Below, piece by piece: positions 26,242 through 34,421 of a stretch of 64,000 bases of DNA. A program made the position numbers and the translations under genes. The first letter of the stretch is position 1, and the number at the start of each line of letters is the position of its first letter. The notes beneath the pieces are model-generated. The model searched no databases and had not been told where the DNA came from. It worked only from the letters and a program-made list of their open reading frames with translations. Source of the DNA: Allorhizobium sonneratiae (GTDB lineage: Bacteria > Pseudomonadota > Alphaproteobacteria > Rhizobiales > Rhizobiaceae); the NCBI RefSeq assembly GCF_023700755.1, contig NZ_JAMKOJ010000006.1:236822-300821 (forward strand). The letters are read 5' to 3'.

Positions 26242-27492
26242 ATGAAAGTCACTGTTCTCGGCGCTGGTGTCATCGGCGTCACCACGGCATGGTATCTGGC
26301 AAAGGCAGGACACGAGGTCACGGTGATCGACCGCCAGCCCGGCCCGGCGCTGGAAACCAGCTTTGCCAATGCCGGTGAAGTCTCCTTCGGCTATTGCTCG
26401 CCCTGGGCTGCGCCCGGCATTCCGATGAAAGCACTCAAATGGCTGTTCATGGAACATGCACCGCTCATCCTGCGTCCGAAAATCGACGGGGCCATGCTGT
26501 CCTGGATGGTGAAGATGCTGACGAACTGCACCTCGGCCCGCTATGCCGTTAACAAGAGCCGCATGTTGCGGCTGGCCGATTACAGCCGTCTGGCGCTGGC
26601 CGATCTGCGCACCGACACAGGCATTCAGTATGACGAGCGGATGCAGGGCACGCTGCAACTCTTCCGCACTGAGGCCCAGCTCGAGGCCTCCGCCAAGGAT
26701 GTGAAGGCGCTGGCCGCCGACGGCATTCCTTATGAGGTTCTCGATCCGGATACCTGCATCAGGGTCGAGCCTGCACTTGCCGCCTCGCGTAACAAGATCG
26801 TTGGTGGTCTTTTGACGCCGAAGGACGAAACCGGCGACTGTTTCAAATTCACCAATGCGCTGGCCGCGATGGCAGCGGAAAACGGTGTGGTCTTCGACTA
26901 TGGCCGCAGCATTCGCCGCCTCGTGGCGGAAGGCGGGCGCATCACCGGCGTTGAAACAGACCGGGGGCTTGCGAGCGCAGATGCCTTCGTCATGGCGCTG
27001 GGAAGTTTCTCACCTATCCTTTTAAAACCGCTTGGGATTTCGCTTCCGGTCTATCCGGTCAAAGGCTATTCGCTGACCATTCCGATCGTCGATCCGGCCC
27101 GCTCGCCGGAATCGACCGTGATGGACGAGACTTACAAGATCGCCATCACAAGGCTGGGGGATCGCATCCGCGTGGGCGGCATGGCGGAAATTTCCGGCTA
27201 TACCAACGATCTCGGCGAAGCGCGACGCCGCACGCTGGAACATTCCGTCACCGATCTTTTCCCCGGCGGCAATATGGCGCAAGCCACCTTCTGGTCCGGC
27301 CTCAGACCCATGACGCCGGATGGCACGCCGGTGATCGGCGCAACCCCGTTCAAAAACCTCTACCTCAATACCGGCCACGGCACTCTGGGCTGGACGATGA
27401 GCTGCGGCTCGGCCCGGTTGATGGCCGATCTCGTCAGTGGCAAAAAGCCCGAGATCGAAAGCAAGGATCTGGCGTTTAGCCGCTATGCATAA
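26242..27492 (+). CDS. dadA: D-amino acid dehydrogenase
   Basis: An FAD-dependent membrane-associated oxidase-type enzyme that deaminates D-alanine and passes electrons to the respiratory chain. The FAD motif '[20 protein letters not shown]' starts at residue 3, followed by '[21 protein letters not shown]', a block highly characteristic of DadA small subunits, and '[18 protein letters not shown]' near the C-terminus. The 416-residue length is normal. It follows alanine racemase and ends in a strong bidirectional terminator. Confidence 0.93.
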   Translation: MKVTVLGAGVIGVTTAWYLAKAGHEVTVIDRQPGPALETSFANAGEVSFGYCSPWAAPGIPMKALKWLFMEHAPLILRPKIDGAMLSWMVKMLTNCTSARYAVNKSRMLRLADYSRLALADLRTDTGIQYDERMQGTLQLFRTEAQLEASAKDVKALAADGIPYEVLDPDTCIRVEPALAASRNKIVGGLLTPKDETGDCFKFTNALAAMAAENGVVFDYGRSIRRLVAEGGRITGVETDRGLASADAFVMALGSFSPILLKPLGISLPVYPVKGYSLTIPIVDPARSPESTVMDETYKIAITRLGDRIRVGGMAEISGYTNDLGEARRRTLEHSVTDLFPGGNMAQATFWSGLRPMTPDGTPVIGATPFKNLYLNTGHGTLGWTMSCGSARLMADLVSGKKPEIESKDLAFSRYA

Positions 27493-27495
27493 ATG

Positions 27496-27525
27496 GAAAA
27501 AGCCTCCCGTTTCCGGGAGGCTTTT
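27496..27525. terminator. Bidirectional rho-independent terminator
   Basis: AAAAAGCCTCCCG (27498-27510 region) pairs with CGGGAGGCTTTT around a TTTC loop, with A and T runs on both sides. It lies between the convergent dadA and the aldehyde dehydrogenase at 27531 and can serve both. Confidence 0.85.
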
Positions 27526-27530
27526 CTGTC

Positions 27531-28979
27531 TCAGAAGGGGTAATGCTGGTTTGGATCTTCGATGGTGACCCAGCGCAGATCGGTGAATTCGGCAATCGCC
27601 GCCTTGCCGCCGAACCGGCCATAACCGGAATCCTTCACGCCGCCAAAGGGCATCTGCGCCTCGTCGCCGACGGTCGGTCCATTGATATGACAAATGCCGG
27701 ACTGAATGCGAGCGGCCACATCCATGGCCCTTTTGATATCGCGGCTGAAGATGGCCGATGACAGGCCATAATCCGTATCATTGGCCACACGGATCGCGTC
27801 TTCCTCATCCTTGACGCGAATGACCGGCTTGACCGGACCGAAGCTTTCCTCGTCATAGCTGCGCATGCCGGGCATGACCTGATCGAGCAGGGTCGCTTCG
27901 ACGACGCTTCCTTCAACCTTGCCACCCGCGACCAGCTTTGCACCTTTACCAACAGCGTCATCGATAAAGGCCTGCATCTTGACGGCAGCCTCCGGATTGA
28001 CCAGAGAACCCAGAACGACATGGCCGCGCGGATCGCCAGCGGGAAGCTTCGAAGCCTTGGCAGCCAGCTTCTCGACAAATTCATCGGCAACCTTTTCATG
28101 CACGATCAGCCTTTCGGTCGACATGCAGATCTGGCCCATATTCATATAGCAGCCGAAGGCGGCAGCATTGACGGCAGCATCGATATCGGCATCTTCCAGC
28201 ACGATAAAGGGTGCCTTGCCGCCAAGTTCGAGCAGGGCCGGCTTCAGATGGCGGCCACACAACTCACCAATGATCCGACCGACCTTGGTGGAACCGGTGA
28301 AATTCACGCGCCGTACTTCAGGCGCGGCAACCAGCGCCTCGACAATTTGGGGGGCATCCTGCGGGGCATTGGTCAGAACATTGACGACACCGTCGGGGAA
28401 CCCGGCTTCCACCAGCACCTCGCCGATCAGCACATGCATGGCCGGGCAGGCTTCCGAGGCCTTGAGGATGACCGGATTGCCGCAGGCCAGCGCCATGGCG
28501 ATGGCGCGGGTGCCAAGAATGACCGGCGCATTCCACGGTGCAATGCCAAGGCAAACCCCTGCGGCCTGACGAAGAGCCATGGCAATCGTGCCGGGCTTGT
28601 TCGACGGAATGACCTCACCCTGGATCTGGGTTGTCATACCGGCGGCTTCACGCAAGATGCCAGCGGCGAGCATGGTGTTGAAACCGGCCCATGGGGCGGT
28701 GCCGCCCGTCTCGGCAATCATCAACTGGGCGAAAGTTTCTGCCTTGGAGGCCATGATGTCTGCCGCTTTCAGCAGAAGGGTCCGGCGCTCCTCCGGCAAG
28801 GTTTTCGACCATGCGGGAAATACGGCCTGGGCTGCATCAATAGCGGCTTTCACATCCTCGAGACCGGAGGCGGGTGCACGCGTTGCCACCTTGCCGGTAA
28901 AAGGATCGATCCGCTCAAATGTGCGGCCAGACAGCGCGCCAACCTTCTTGCCGCCGATGATCTGCTGAATATCAACCAT
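27531..28979 (-). CDS. Aldehyde dehydrogenase of the vanillin/salicylaldehyde type
   Basis: The 482-residue protein has general base Glu251 in 'LELGGKAPF' and nucleophile Cys285 in 'MGQICMSTERL'. The 'GSTKVGRIIGE', 'HINGPTVGDEAQMPFGGVKDSG' and 'CMSTERLIV' blocks are characteristic of the aromatic-aldehyde (vanillin, salicylaldehyde, benzaldehyde) subgroup. It lies 149 bases downstream of a minus-strand peptide-type ABC operon and may be cotranscribed with it. An aromatic aldehyde substrate would fit the pca genes at the window start, but that link is inference. AGGAGG lies ahead of the start. Confidence 0.82.
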   Translation of the reverse strand: MVDIQQIIGGKKVGALSGRTFERIDPFTGKVATRAPASGLEDVKAAIDAAQAVFPAWSKTLPEERRTLLLKAADIMASKAETFAQLMIAETGGTAPWAGFNTMLAAGILREAAGMTTQIQGEVIPSNKPGTIAMALRQAAGVCLGIAPWNAPVILGTRAIAMALACGNPVILKASEACPAMHVLIGEVLVEAGFPDGVVNVLTNAPQDAPQIVEALVAAPEVRRVNFTGSTKVGRIIGELCGRHLKPALLELGGKAPFIVLEDADIDAAVNAAAFGCYMNMGQICMSTERLIVHEKVADEFVEKLAAKASKLPAGDPRGHVVLGSLVNPEAAVKMQAFIDDAVGKGAKLVAGGKVEGSVVEATLLDQVMPGMRSYDEESFGPVKPVIRVKDEEDAIRVANDTDYGLSSAIFSRDIKRAMDVAARIQSGICHINGPTVGDEAQMPFGGVKDSGYGRFGGKAAIAEFTDLRWVTIEDPNQHYPF

Positions 28980-29128
28980 GAAAATCCTCCTCTTGCTTAC
29001 GCCAACCCATCCCGATCCTCCGCAGCTTCGGGATTTCTTTTAGGCACCCTAAGGGTGTCGCAAACAGTTTGCAATACATACAAAATTATCTTGCCATTAT
29101 GCCAATCAATCCATGATTGAATTCAGCC
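28980..29128. other. Gap with three short palindromes upstream of the aldehyde dehydrogenase
   Basis: CACCCTAAGGGTG (around 29046-29058), GCAAACAGTTTGC (around 29060-29072) and TCAATC-CAT-GATTGA (around 29104-29118) are perfect inverted repeats within 75 bases. They could be operator sites for the aldehyde dehydrogenase gene; no repressor gene is adjacent. Confidence 0.4.
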
Positions 29129-29947
29129 TCACCTCCCGCTTTTGGGATCGAGAAGCGCGCCGAGGCCATCGCCCAGCATGTTGAAGCCAATCACGACAAG
29201 CGCGATCGCCAGACCCGGCAAAAGAGCAAGCCAGGGGGCAGTGGCCATATAGGTCTGGGCATCGGCCAGCATCCGCCCCCAGCTTGGCGTTGGCGGCGGC
29301 GCCCCAAGCCCGAGAAAGCCAAGTCCCGCTTCCGTCAGAATGGCAAGACCGAGCTGAATGGCCAGCTGAACCACGATCTGGCCGAGAATATTGGGCAGGA
29401 CATGATCGATGGTGATCGCCAGCCGCCCCTTGCCGATGCTTTTTGCCGCCAGCACATAATCGCGTGCCCAGATCTGCAGGGCCGAACCGGCCGTGATCCG
29501 GGCAAAAACCGGAACCATGAAGACGGCGATGGCAAGAATGGCCGTCATCCGCCCACCGCCCATCAACGCGGCCAGCATCATGGCCGACAGGATCGGCGGG
29601 ATGGCGAAGAGCACATCATTGATGCGCATGATCACCGCTTCAATCATTCCACCTCGTGCCGCCGACAACAGACCGAGTGTTGTTCCAGCCAGACCGCCCA
29701 GAGCCACGGAGCTTGCCGAAACGACCAGAGAATTCCACGCCCCTGCCATGAGACGCGCGGCCATGTCCCTGCCAAACTGGTCTGTTCCAAGCAGACCGTC
29801 GGTAAGGGGCGGTTTCAGTCTTTGTAAAATCTGCATTTTCACCGGGGAAACCGGCGTCCACACCAGCGACAGAAGGGCAATTAAAACGAAAAGCCCTATA
29901 AAGCCGCTGCCGATCAACAGCTGTGGAGAACGCAAGCCTTGTTTCAT
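29129..29947 (-). CDS. Peptide/nickel-type ABC transporter permease (DppC/OppC family)
   Basis: An inner-membrane permease of 272 residues with about six hydrophobic segments. The N-terminal 'LLGTDQFGRDMAARLMAGA' block and the EAA loop region 'LAAKSIGKGRLAITIDHVLPN' are typical of DppC. It overlaps the DppB-type gene by four bases. The operon has a binding protein and both permeases but no ATPase gene, so it must borrow ATPases encoded elsewhere. Confidence 0.88.
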   Translation of the reverse strand: MKQGLRSPQLLIGSGFIGLFVLIALLSLVWTPVSPVKMQILQRLKPPLTDGLLGTDQFGRDMAARLMAGAWNSLVVSASSVALGGLAGTTLGLLSAARGGMIEAVIMRINDVLFAIPPILSAMMLAALMGGGRMTAILAIAVFMVPVFARITAGSALQIWARDYVLAAKSIGKGRLAITIDHVLPNILGQIVVQLAIQLGLAILTEAGLGFLGLGAPPPTPSWGRMLADAQTYMATAPWLALLPGLAIALVVIGFNMLGDGLGALLDPKSGR

Positions 29948-30894
29948 AACGCCTGCTCCCGCACACGCGGATCGATCAGCCGGTATGAAATATCGACGAG
30001 ACCATTCACCACAATGACGATGGCTGCAAACAGCAGTACCACATCCTGCATGACAATCAGATCCCGTTGTGTCAGCGCCTGATAGGCAAGACGACCAAGA
30101 CCGGGCAGATCGAAGAGATTTTCAACGATAACGGAACCGGCGATCAGAAAGGTGAATTGCAGGCCGAGCACAGTCACGACCGGGATCGCCGCATTTGGCA
30201 GACCATGCCGCCAGAGCGCCGCCCCCTCGCTCATGCCTTTGGCGATGGCAGTGCGCACGAAATCTTCCTGCATCACCTCCAGCACCGCCGTGCGGGTCAC
30301 CCGCGTCAACACACCGGCCTGCGGCAAGGCCAGAGCAATAGCCGGCAGAACGAGCGCCGCCAATGCCTTGATCACACCGGACTGCCAGCCCGGAAACCCA
30401 CCGGCCGGCAGCCATGGCAGGAACAGGGAAAAGACCATGATCAGCAACAGCCCCATCCAGAAGGCTGGTATGGCAATAAAAGCTTGAGAGAGCAACCCGA
30501 CGAGATAATCGACCGGGCCACGCCGCCTTCTGGCAGACACGACACCGAGCGGCAGGGCAATCGCCATAGCAAGCCCAATTGCAAACAGAGCAAGCGGTAA
30601 AGTGAGCTGCAAGCGCACCCAGATCAGCCCTGCGACCGGGACACCATAGGTGGAGGACACGCCCATATTGCCGGTAAGAACGCCAGCAAGCCAGTGTAGA
30701 TACCGCGCCAGCAAGGGTTGATCGAGCCCCATCGTGTGGCGCAACGCCATGAGCGTGTCAGGACGGGCGGAGGTGCCAAGCATGATGGCCGCCGGATCGC
30801 CCGGAAGCACCGACATGATCGTGAAAATCAAAAGCGAGACCACCGCAAGCGTCAGCACCAGACTGACGATGCGCTTGATGATGAAGGTCAGCAT
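29944..30894 (-). CDS. Peptide/nickel-type ABC transporter permease (DppB/OppB family)
   Basis: A 316-residue permease with the DppB N-terminal segment, 'MSVLPGDPAAIMLGTSA' and 'LDQPLLARYLHWLAGVLTGNMG', and the EAA-type loop 'FVRTAIAKGMSEGAALWRHGLPN'. The last block 'IVENLFDLPGLGRLAYQAL' is also highly conserved. It lies 12 bases downstream of the binding-protein gene and is coupled to the DppC-type gene. Confidence 0.9.
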   Translation of the reverse strand: MLTFIIKRIVSLVLTLAVVSLLIFTIMSVLPGDPAAIMLGTSARPDTLMALRHTMGLDQPLLARYLHWLAGVLTGNMGVSSTYGVPVAGLIWVRLQLTLPLALFAIGLAMAIALPLGVVSARRRRGPVDYLVGLLSQAFIAIPAFWMGLLLIMVFSLFLPWLPAGGFPGWQSGVIKALAALVLPAIALALPQAGVLTRVTRTAVLEVMQEDFVRTAIAKGMSEGAALWRHGLPNAAIPVVTVLGLQFTFLIAGSVIVENLFDLPGLGRLAYQALTQRDLIVMQDVVLLFAAIVIVVNGLVDISYRLIDPRVREQAL

Positions 30895-30906
30895 GGCTGA
30901 TATCTG

Positions 30907-32403
30907 TCAATCCTGCCAGGAAACGTCTCTCAGGACATTGGAGGGGATAGGCTCATTCTTCCAAAGCCCCGTCAGGTTCTTGTTCCATACACCGAGCTTG
31001 GGCATGACGAAGAGATAGAGTGCCGGAACGTCTTCGGCCAGTATAGTCTGCGCCTTGCCATAAAGATATTTCTGCCGGGCAGGATCCGAAGTCGCCTCGA
31101 CTGCATTCATCACATTGTCGAAGGCCGGATTATGATAGTTGAAATAATAATCGGGTCTTGAATAGATATCGATATCCATCGGCTCCGCATGGGCAATGAT
31201 CGTCATTTCGTATTGATGGGCCTTGAACACATCATTGATCCATTTGCCGGGAAATTCCGTCGGCTCGATGGTCATTGTCACGCCGATATCGGCAAACAGC
31301 GCCTGCAGGATCTGTGCCGAGCGGGTGGCATAGGTCATTTGCGGCATCTTCAGGGTGAAGGAGAACCCGTTCGGATAGCCGGCCTGCGACAAAAGCGCCC
31401 TGGCTTTCGCCGGATTGAAGGCCAGAACTTTCGTCGTGTCGATATAGCCGGGATCGTTCGGGGTATAATGGCTGCCAATAGCGGTGCCATAGCCTGACCA
31501 CGCCCCGTCCACCAGGGTCTTGCGGTCTACTGCCATCATCAGTGCCTGACGCACCCTTTTGTCGGAAAAGGGCTTGAGATCACTGTTCATGGCCGCAACC
31601 ACCTTGAGTTCGGTATTGCCGATCACCGTCACCAGTTTCGGATCGGTCTTGAAACTGTCAAACAGTTCCGGCGCCATGAATTCAGGAAAGGCATCGACAT
31701 CGCCAGCCTTCAACGCCGCGGCTTCGGCCTGAGGATCGCTGATGAAGCGGAACGTGACTCCCGACAGCTTCGGCATATGGGCCTTGTCCCAATAATCGCG
31801 ATTGGGTGCAAGCACGACCTTGTCACCCTTGTCCCAGCGCACAAATTGATAGGGTCCGGTGCCAATGGGATCCGTCCTGTCATTGGCTGCACTTTTGGTG
31901 CCGAGGATGGATGAGGATGGCCAGGCCAGCCAGTAAAGCAGATTTCCCGTCGGCTTCGACAGTCGTATAATCAGGCTTGCCGGATCCGGATCCTCAATTG
32001 CAGTGATCGTGGCAAAGAACCGTTTCTGCGGATTGACCGATCCATCGCCTCGTGCGCGGTCAAGCGATGCTTTTGCTACCGCCGAATTAAAAACCTCTCC
32101 ATCGTGAAACCGCACATCCTGACGCAATGTGAATCGATAGGTCAGACCATCGTCGGAAATGACCCAGCTTTTTGCGAGCTGTGGCTGAATTGTGCCATGT
32201 TCGTCAATCGTCACAAGACCTTCAAAAATATTCTGCCACGTGACCTGACCAATGGCCACCGGCGCGGCAATGGTCGGATCAAGACCAGTCGGCTCGGTCG
32301 CCATGCCGATGACCAGCGGTTTTTGCGCAGCCATCGCCGCTGTCACCAGACAAAACCCGAAAACCGTAGACAGGAGCACTCTGAAGGCAGCCCAAAACGT
32401 CAT
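30907..32403 (-). CDS. Peptide/nickel-type ABC transporter periplasmic binding protein (family 5)
   Basis: A signal peptide spans about residues 1-26 ('LLSTVFGFCLVTAAMAA'). The mature protein has family 5 features: 'PTGLDPTIAAPVAIGQVTWQNIFEGLV', cited here as 'TGLDPTIAAP', then 'LAKSWVISDDGLTYRFTLR' and 'FHDGEVFNSAVAKASLDR'. At 498 residues it is the normal size. Ligands of this family range from peptides to opines, sugars and glutathione, so the substrate is open. First gene of its operon; a nest of palindromic repeats lies directly upstream. Confidence 0.88.
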   Translation of the reverse strand: MTFWAAFRVLLSTVFGFCLVTAAMAAQKPLVIGMATEPTGLDPTIAAPVAIGQVTWQNIFEGLVTIDEHGTIQPQLAKSWVISDDGLTYRFTLRQDVRFHDGEVFNSAVAKASLDRARGDGSVNPQKRFFATITAIEDPDPASLIIRLSKPTGNLLYWLAWPSSSILGTKSAANDRTDPIGTGPYQFVRWDKGDKVVLAPNRDYWDKAHMPKLSGVTFRFISDPQAEAAALKAGDVDAFPEFMAPELFDSFKTDPKLVTVIGNTELKVVAAMNSDLKPFSDKRVRQALMMAVDRKTLVDGAWSGYGTAIGSHYTPNDPGYIDTTKVLAFNPAKARALLSQAGYPNGFSFTLKMPQMTYATRSAQILQALFADIGVTMTIEPTEFPGKWINDVFKAHQYEMTIIAHAEPMDIDIYSRPDYYFNYHNPAFDNVMNAVEATSDPARQKYLYGKAQTILAEDVPALYLFVMPKLGVWNKNLTGLWKNEPIPSNVLRDVSWQD

Positions 32404-32481
32404 ATGTGATGTCCCTTTTTCAGAAGACGCATTTCCATCGGCATTTCCGGCGGCACAACCGCCACTTCACTTTCCTCAAAG

Positions 32482-32567
32482 GCTCTATTGGAATGTATGT
32501 GTCATTTGTGTCCCGGCTTCCTCACGCGCTTGAGTTAAGCGTCAAATTCCTTCAATTCCAATAGAGC
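32482..32567. repeat. Inverted repeat with 13-bp arms upstream of the binding-protein gene
   Basis: GCTCTATTGGAAT (32482-32494) pairs perfectly with ATTCCAATAGAGC (32555-32567). The 60-base loop contains a smaller hairpin, CGCTTGAGTTAAGCG. It lies 80-165 bases upstream of the binding-protein start and its right arm runs into repeat copy B. Confidence 0.65.
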
Positions 32568-32666
32568 GCCGTGCGTCCAATATGGCGCACAAAACTCGCG
32601 GTAACACTTTTCATCTGCTGCATCATTTTCTCCTTCAATCCTACCCGATTTCAGGAATAATGCAGG
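32564..32666. repeat. Dispersed palindromic repeat, copy B
   Basis: This copy contains the GCGCCGTGCG...ATGGCGCAC palindrome (degenerate relative to copy A), then AACACTTTTCATCTGCTGCATC and a half-palindrome ending AATAATGCAGG. It matches copy C at 52370 over nearly its full length. Confidence 0.75.
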
Positions 32667-32695
32667 AGAATCATAAAGTTAAGAGTGTTTTTCAT

Positions 32696-32749
32696 GATTG
32701 TGACATTTGCTCTCAACCGTTCCGCAAACGGGTAGCAAATGTCACAATC
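32696..32749. repeat. Perfect 16-bp stem-loop
   Basis: GATTGTGACATTTGCT (32696-32711) and AGCAAATGTCACAATC (32734-32749) are exact reverse complements around a 22-base loop that itself has partial symmetry (ACCGTT/AAACGGGT). It stands seven bases before the nested palindromic element. Confidence 0.8.
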
Positions 32750-32755
32750 AAACCA

Positions 32756-33025
32756 CTAGGGTCAAAACTCAATCAGGATGGTTGTTCTGCAAGGCGTATT
32801 TTGTGTCTGAGTAGAAGGAAAGGTGCAGGACATGCTCCCCATTTTCAAACCTTTCCGACGCCCGCAGGCACAAAATACGCCTTGCCCAAAGGGTTGAACG
32901 GGATGGGCCGCCTGATTGCGAACAATGCTCGACAAGGCCAACCGGCCTTGTCGAGCGCTTGTTCGCTGCCATACAATCCCATCCCGTTCAACAGAACACC
33001 CATCCTGATTGAGTTTTGACCCTAG
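32756..33025. repeat. Nested palindromic element that can fold as a two-armed cloverleaf
   Basis: Outer arms of 34 bases (32756-32789 and 32992-33025, one mismatch) start at CTAGGGTCAAAACTC. Inside are two separate stems. Arm 1 pairs GCAAGGCGTATTTTGTG (32789-32805) with 32869-32885 and holds an inner GGAAAGGT/ACCTTTCC stem. Arm 2 pairs GTTGAACGGGATGGG (32893-32907) with 32978-32992 and holds a long inner hairpin (32918-32939 with 32944-32966, loop AACC). No transposase gene is inside. CTAG occurs at both tips and may be a target-site duplication or part of the arms. Confidence 0.85.
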
Positions 33026-33128
33026 AGCACTTCACTGTTTCGCGGAAACATTCAAATGCTCTAACTCTTTGTTTTTCCGCATGTCCGGACGGAAAACCGT
33101 TTCATACGTTTCCAGGAACCGCTCTAGC
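33023..33128. repeat. Rhizobial AGAGCA-type intergenic repeat
   Basis: TAGAGCA (33023-33029) pairs with TGCTCTA (33057-33063), followed by a second hairpin (TTTTTCCG / CGGAAAA around 33071-33097) and a closing GCTCTAG near 33121. This two-hairpin layout is a common non-coding repeat in Rhizobiales genomes. Confidence 0.6.
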
Positions 33129-33384
33129 ATGATTTTCTTGAAGATTGGCAATTTGTCAGTGTTTACACAACCATGATTTTTATCGCAGCAATGATAGCAT
33201 GGCGCAGACGTTCTGAAATGCTCAACGGATACCGTAAGTCCTGAACACGCTGAAAAGAGCCAATTCAGGACGTAGGCAGGAGCGCAAGCGCTCCATTTTC
33301 AACGATTTCACTAAAGCCCACACGGGATGCGTTATGGCATAATTCACCGTCATCAAGTGCTTGACAGCGATAGCCGGTGTCTCC

Positions 33385-33417
33385 TACTAAATTTGTCAAC
33401 GTGCCGAACAAATATGG
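33385..33417. promoter_or_regulatory. Operator-like sequence before the ROK kinase gene
   Basis: TTTGTCAACGTGCCGAACAAA, with TTTGT/ACAAA ends, shares GTCAA-N2-TGCCGAACA with a second site at 38244-38280 upstream of the ATPase/ROK-regulator pair. No other pair of this kind was noticed. It is a candidate binding site for the ROK regulator at 38387. Confidence 0.5.
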
Positions 33418-33430
33418 AGAGACCATTCTC

Positions 33431-34420
33431 GTGACCCTCAAAACCGCAGCCGCCATTCGTGTTCAGGCATCGGATCTGGCTGCGCCATCCCATGCCAATC
33501 CTTATGTCATCGGCATTGATCTTGGCGGCACCAAACTTTTGGGCGGTTTGGCAGACGCACGGGGACAGGTGCTGGCAAGGCGTCAGGAACCGACCCGTCA
33601 CGGTACCAAAGTGCCGGTGATCCGCCAGATTGCCGATCTGGCCCTGGCATTGATTGCCGAGACCGGTCTTCAGCCAAAGGATGTGGCACACATGGTGGTC
33701 GGCGTTCCTGGCACGGTTTCACCGCAGACAGGGCTTGCATCGCTCTCGCCAAACCTCGCTTTGCCGACTGACCGGCCGCTTGCAGAGCTTTTATCCTCTC
33801 ACCTGCCTTTCCCGGTTTCGGTTGAAAACGACGTCAACCTTGCTGCCTATGGCGAAGCCGTTGCGGGTGCCGGTCAAGGGGAGCAGTCTTTGGTCTTTGT
33901 GTCCTACGGTACCGGAGTTGGCATGGGCACGGTTATTGAAGGGCAACTGTTACGCGGCGCCCTTGGCCGAGCAGGCGAAATCGGCTTCCTGCCGATGGGT
34001 GAAGCCGCCCATGATCGCGCACCCGATTCTGAAAACGGGCTTTACGAGGATCAGGTTGGCACCGTCGGCATTCTGGCTCAGCATCAAGGCCGGGCGTCCA
34101 GCGTTGCCGAGCTGTTTGCCCATGCGGCGGCAGGGGACGCTGCCTGTCAGGGGGATATCGAACGGCTGGCCAAAACCGCCTCTCTCGGCCTTGCCGCCAT
34201 TGCCGTTCTGCTCGATCCGGCCGTGACGGTGATCGGCGGCGGCATCGGCTCCCAGCCGGTCTTTCTTGAGCGGCTCAGGCATTATCTCACCCCGCTTCTG
34301 CCCTTTGACTGTCGCCTGGAGCCGAGCGCTTTCGGCGCGGAAGCAGGCATGGTCGGAGCCATATATCTAGCCTTGGACGCATGCCAACAGACGAATGTCC
34401 TTCATCAGCAGGGAGGCTGA
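33431..34420 (+). CDS. ROK-family sugar kinase
   Basis: The ATP-binding block 'VIGIDLGGTKLLGGLAD' and the sugar-binding 'VSVENDVNLAAYGE', 'VSYGTGVGMGTVIEG' and 'GRAGEIGFLPMG' are standard ROK features. There is no N-terminal DNA-binding domain, so it is a kinase rather than a repressor. The zinc-binding CxCGxxGC motif of many ROK kinases is absent. I prefer GTG 33431 because the operator-like sequence overlaps the longer frame (GTG 33377). One base separates its stop from the glycosidase start, so the two are cotranscribed. Substrate likely glucose, glucosamine or N-acetylglucosamine. Confidence 0.82.
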   Translation: MTLKTAAAIRVQASDLAAPSHANPYVIGIDLGGTKLLGGLADARGQVLARRQEPTRHGTKVPVIRQIADLALALIAETGLQPKDVAHMVVGVPGTVSPQTGLASLSPNLALPTDRPLAELLSSHLPFPVSVENDVNLAAYGEAVAGAGQGEQSLVFVSYGTGVGMGTVIEGQLLRGALGRAGEIGFLPMGEAAHDRAPDSENGLYEDQVGTVGILAQHQGRASSVAELFAHAAAGDAACQGDIERLAKTASLGLAAIAVLLDPAVTVIGGGIGSQPVFLERLRHYLTPLLPFDCRLEPSAFGAEAGMVGAIYLALDACQQTNVLHQQGG

Positions 34421-34421
34421 C

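Larger units (their letters stand above)
32404..33430. other. Gene-free repeat nest of about 1 kb
   Basis: No credible gene is seen; the short open frames across it are antisense readings of palindromes. In order it contains an inverted repeat at 32482-32567, repeat copy B, a 16-bp stem-loop at 32696-32749, the nested cloverleaf element at 32756-33025, an AGAGCA-type rhizobial repeat at 33023-33128, and an operator-like sequence before the ROK kinase. Each is listed separately. Confidence 0.7.

Noticed and set aside
27022..27693. Minus-strand open frame over the dadA end and terminator
   Set aside because: It spans a terminator hairpin and the end of the aldehyde dehydrogenase gene in another frame, so it is a shadow.
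29104..29118. FNR box in the aldehyde dehydrogenase upstream region
   Set aside because: The symmetry is TCAAT-N-ATTGA, the reverse orientation of the FNR half-site, so it does not match the consensus.
32582..33019. Small open frames across the palindromic element, one on each strand
   Set aside because: They read through the arms of inverted repeats on both strands and have no ribosome binding site or motif; the structure is explained by palindromes, not coding.
32756..33025. Insertion sequence or classic MITE
   Set aside because: No transposase frame is present and the inner stems are much longer than terminal repeats of a MITE; kept as an undefined palindromic element.
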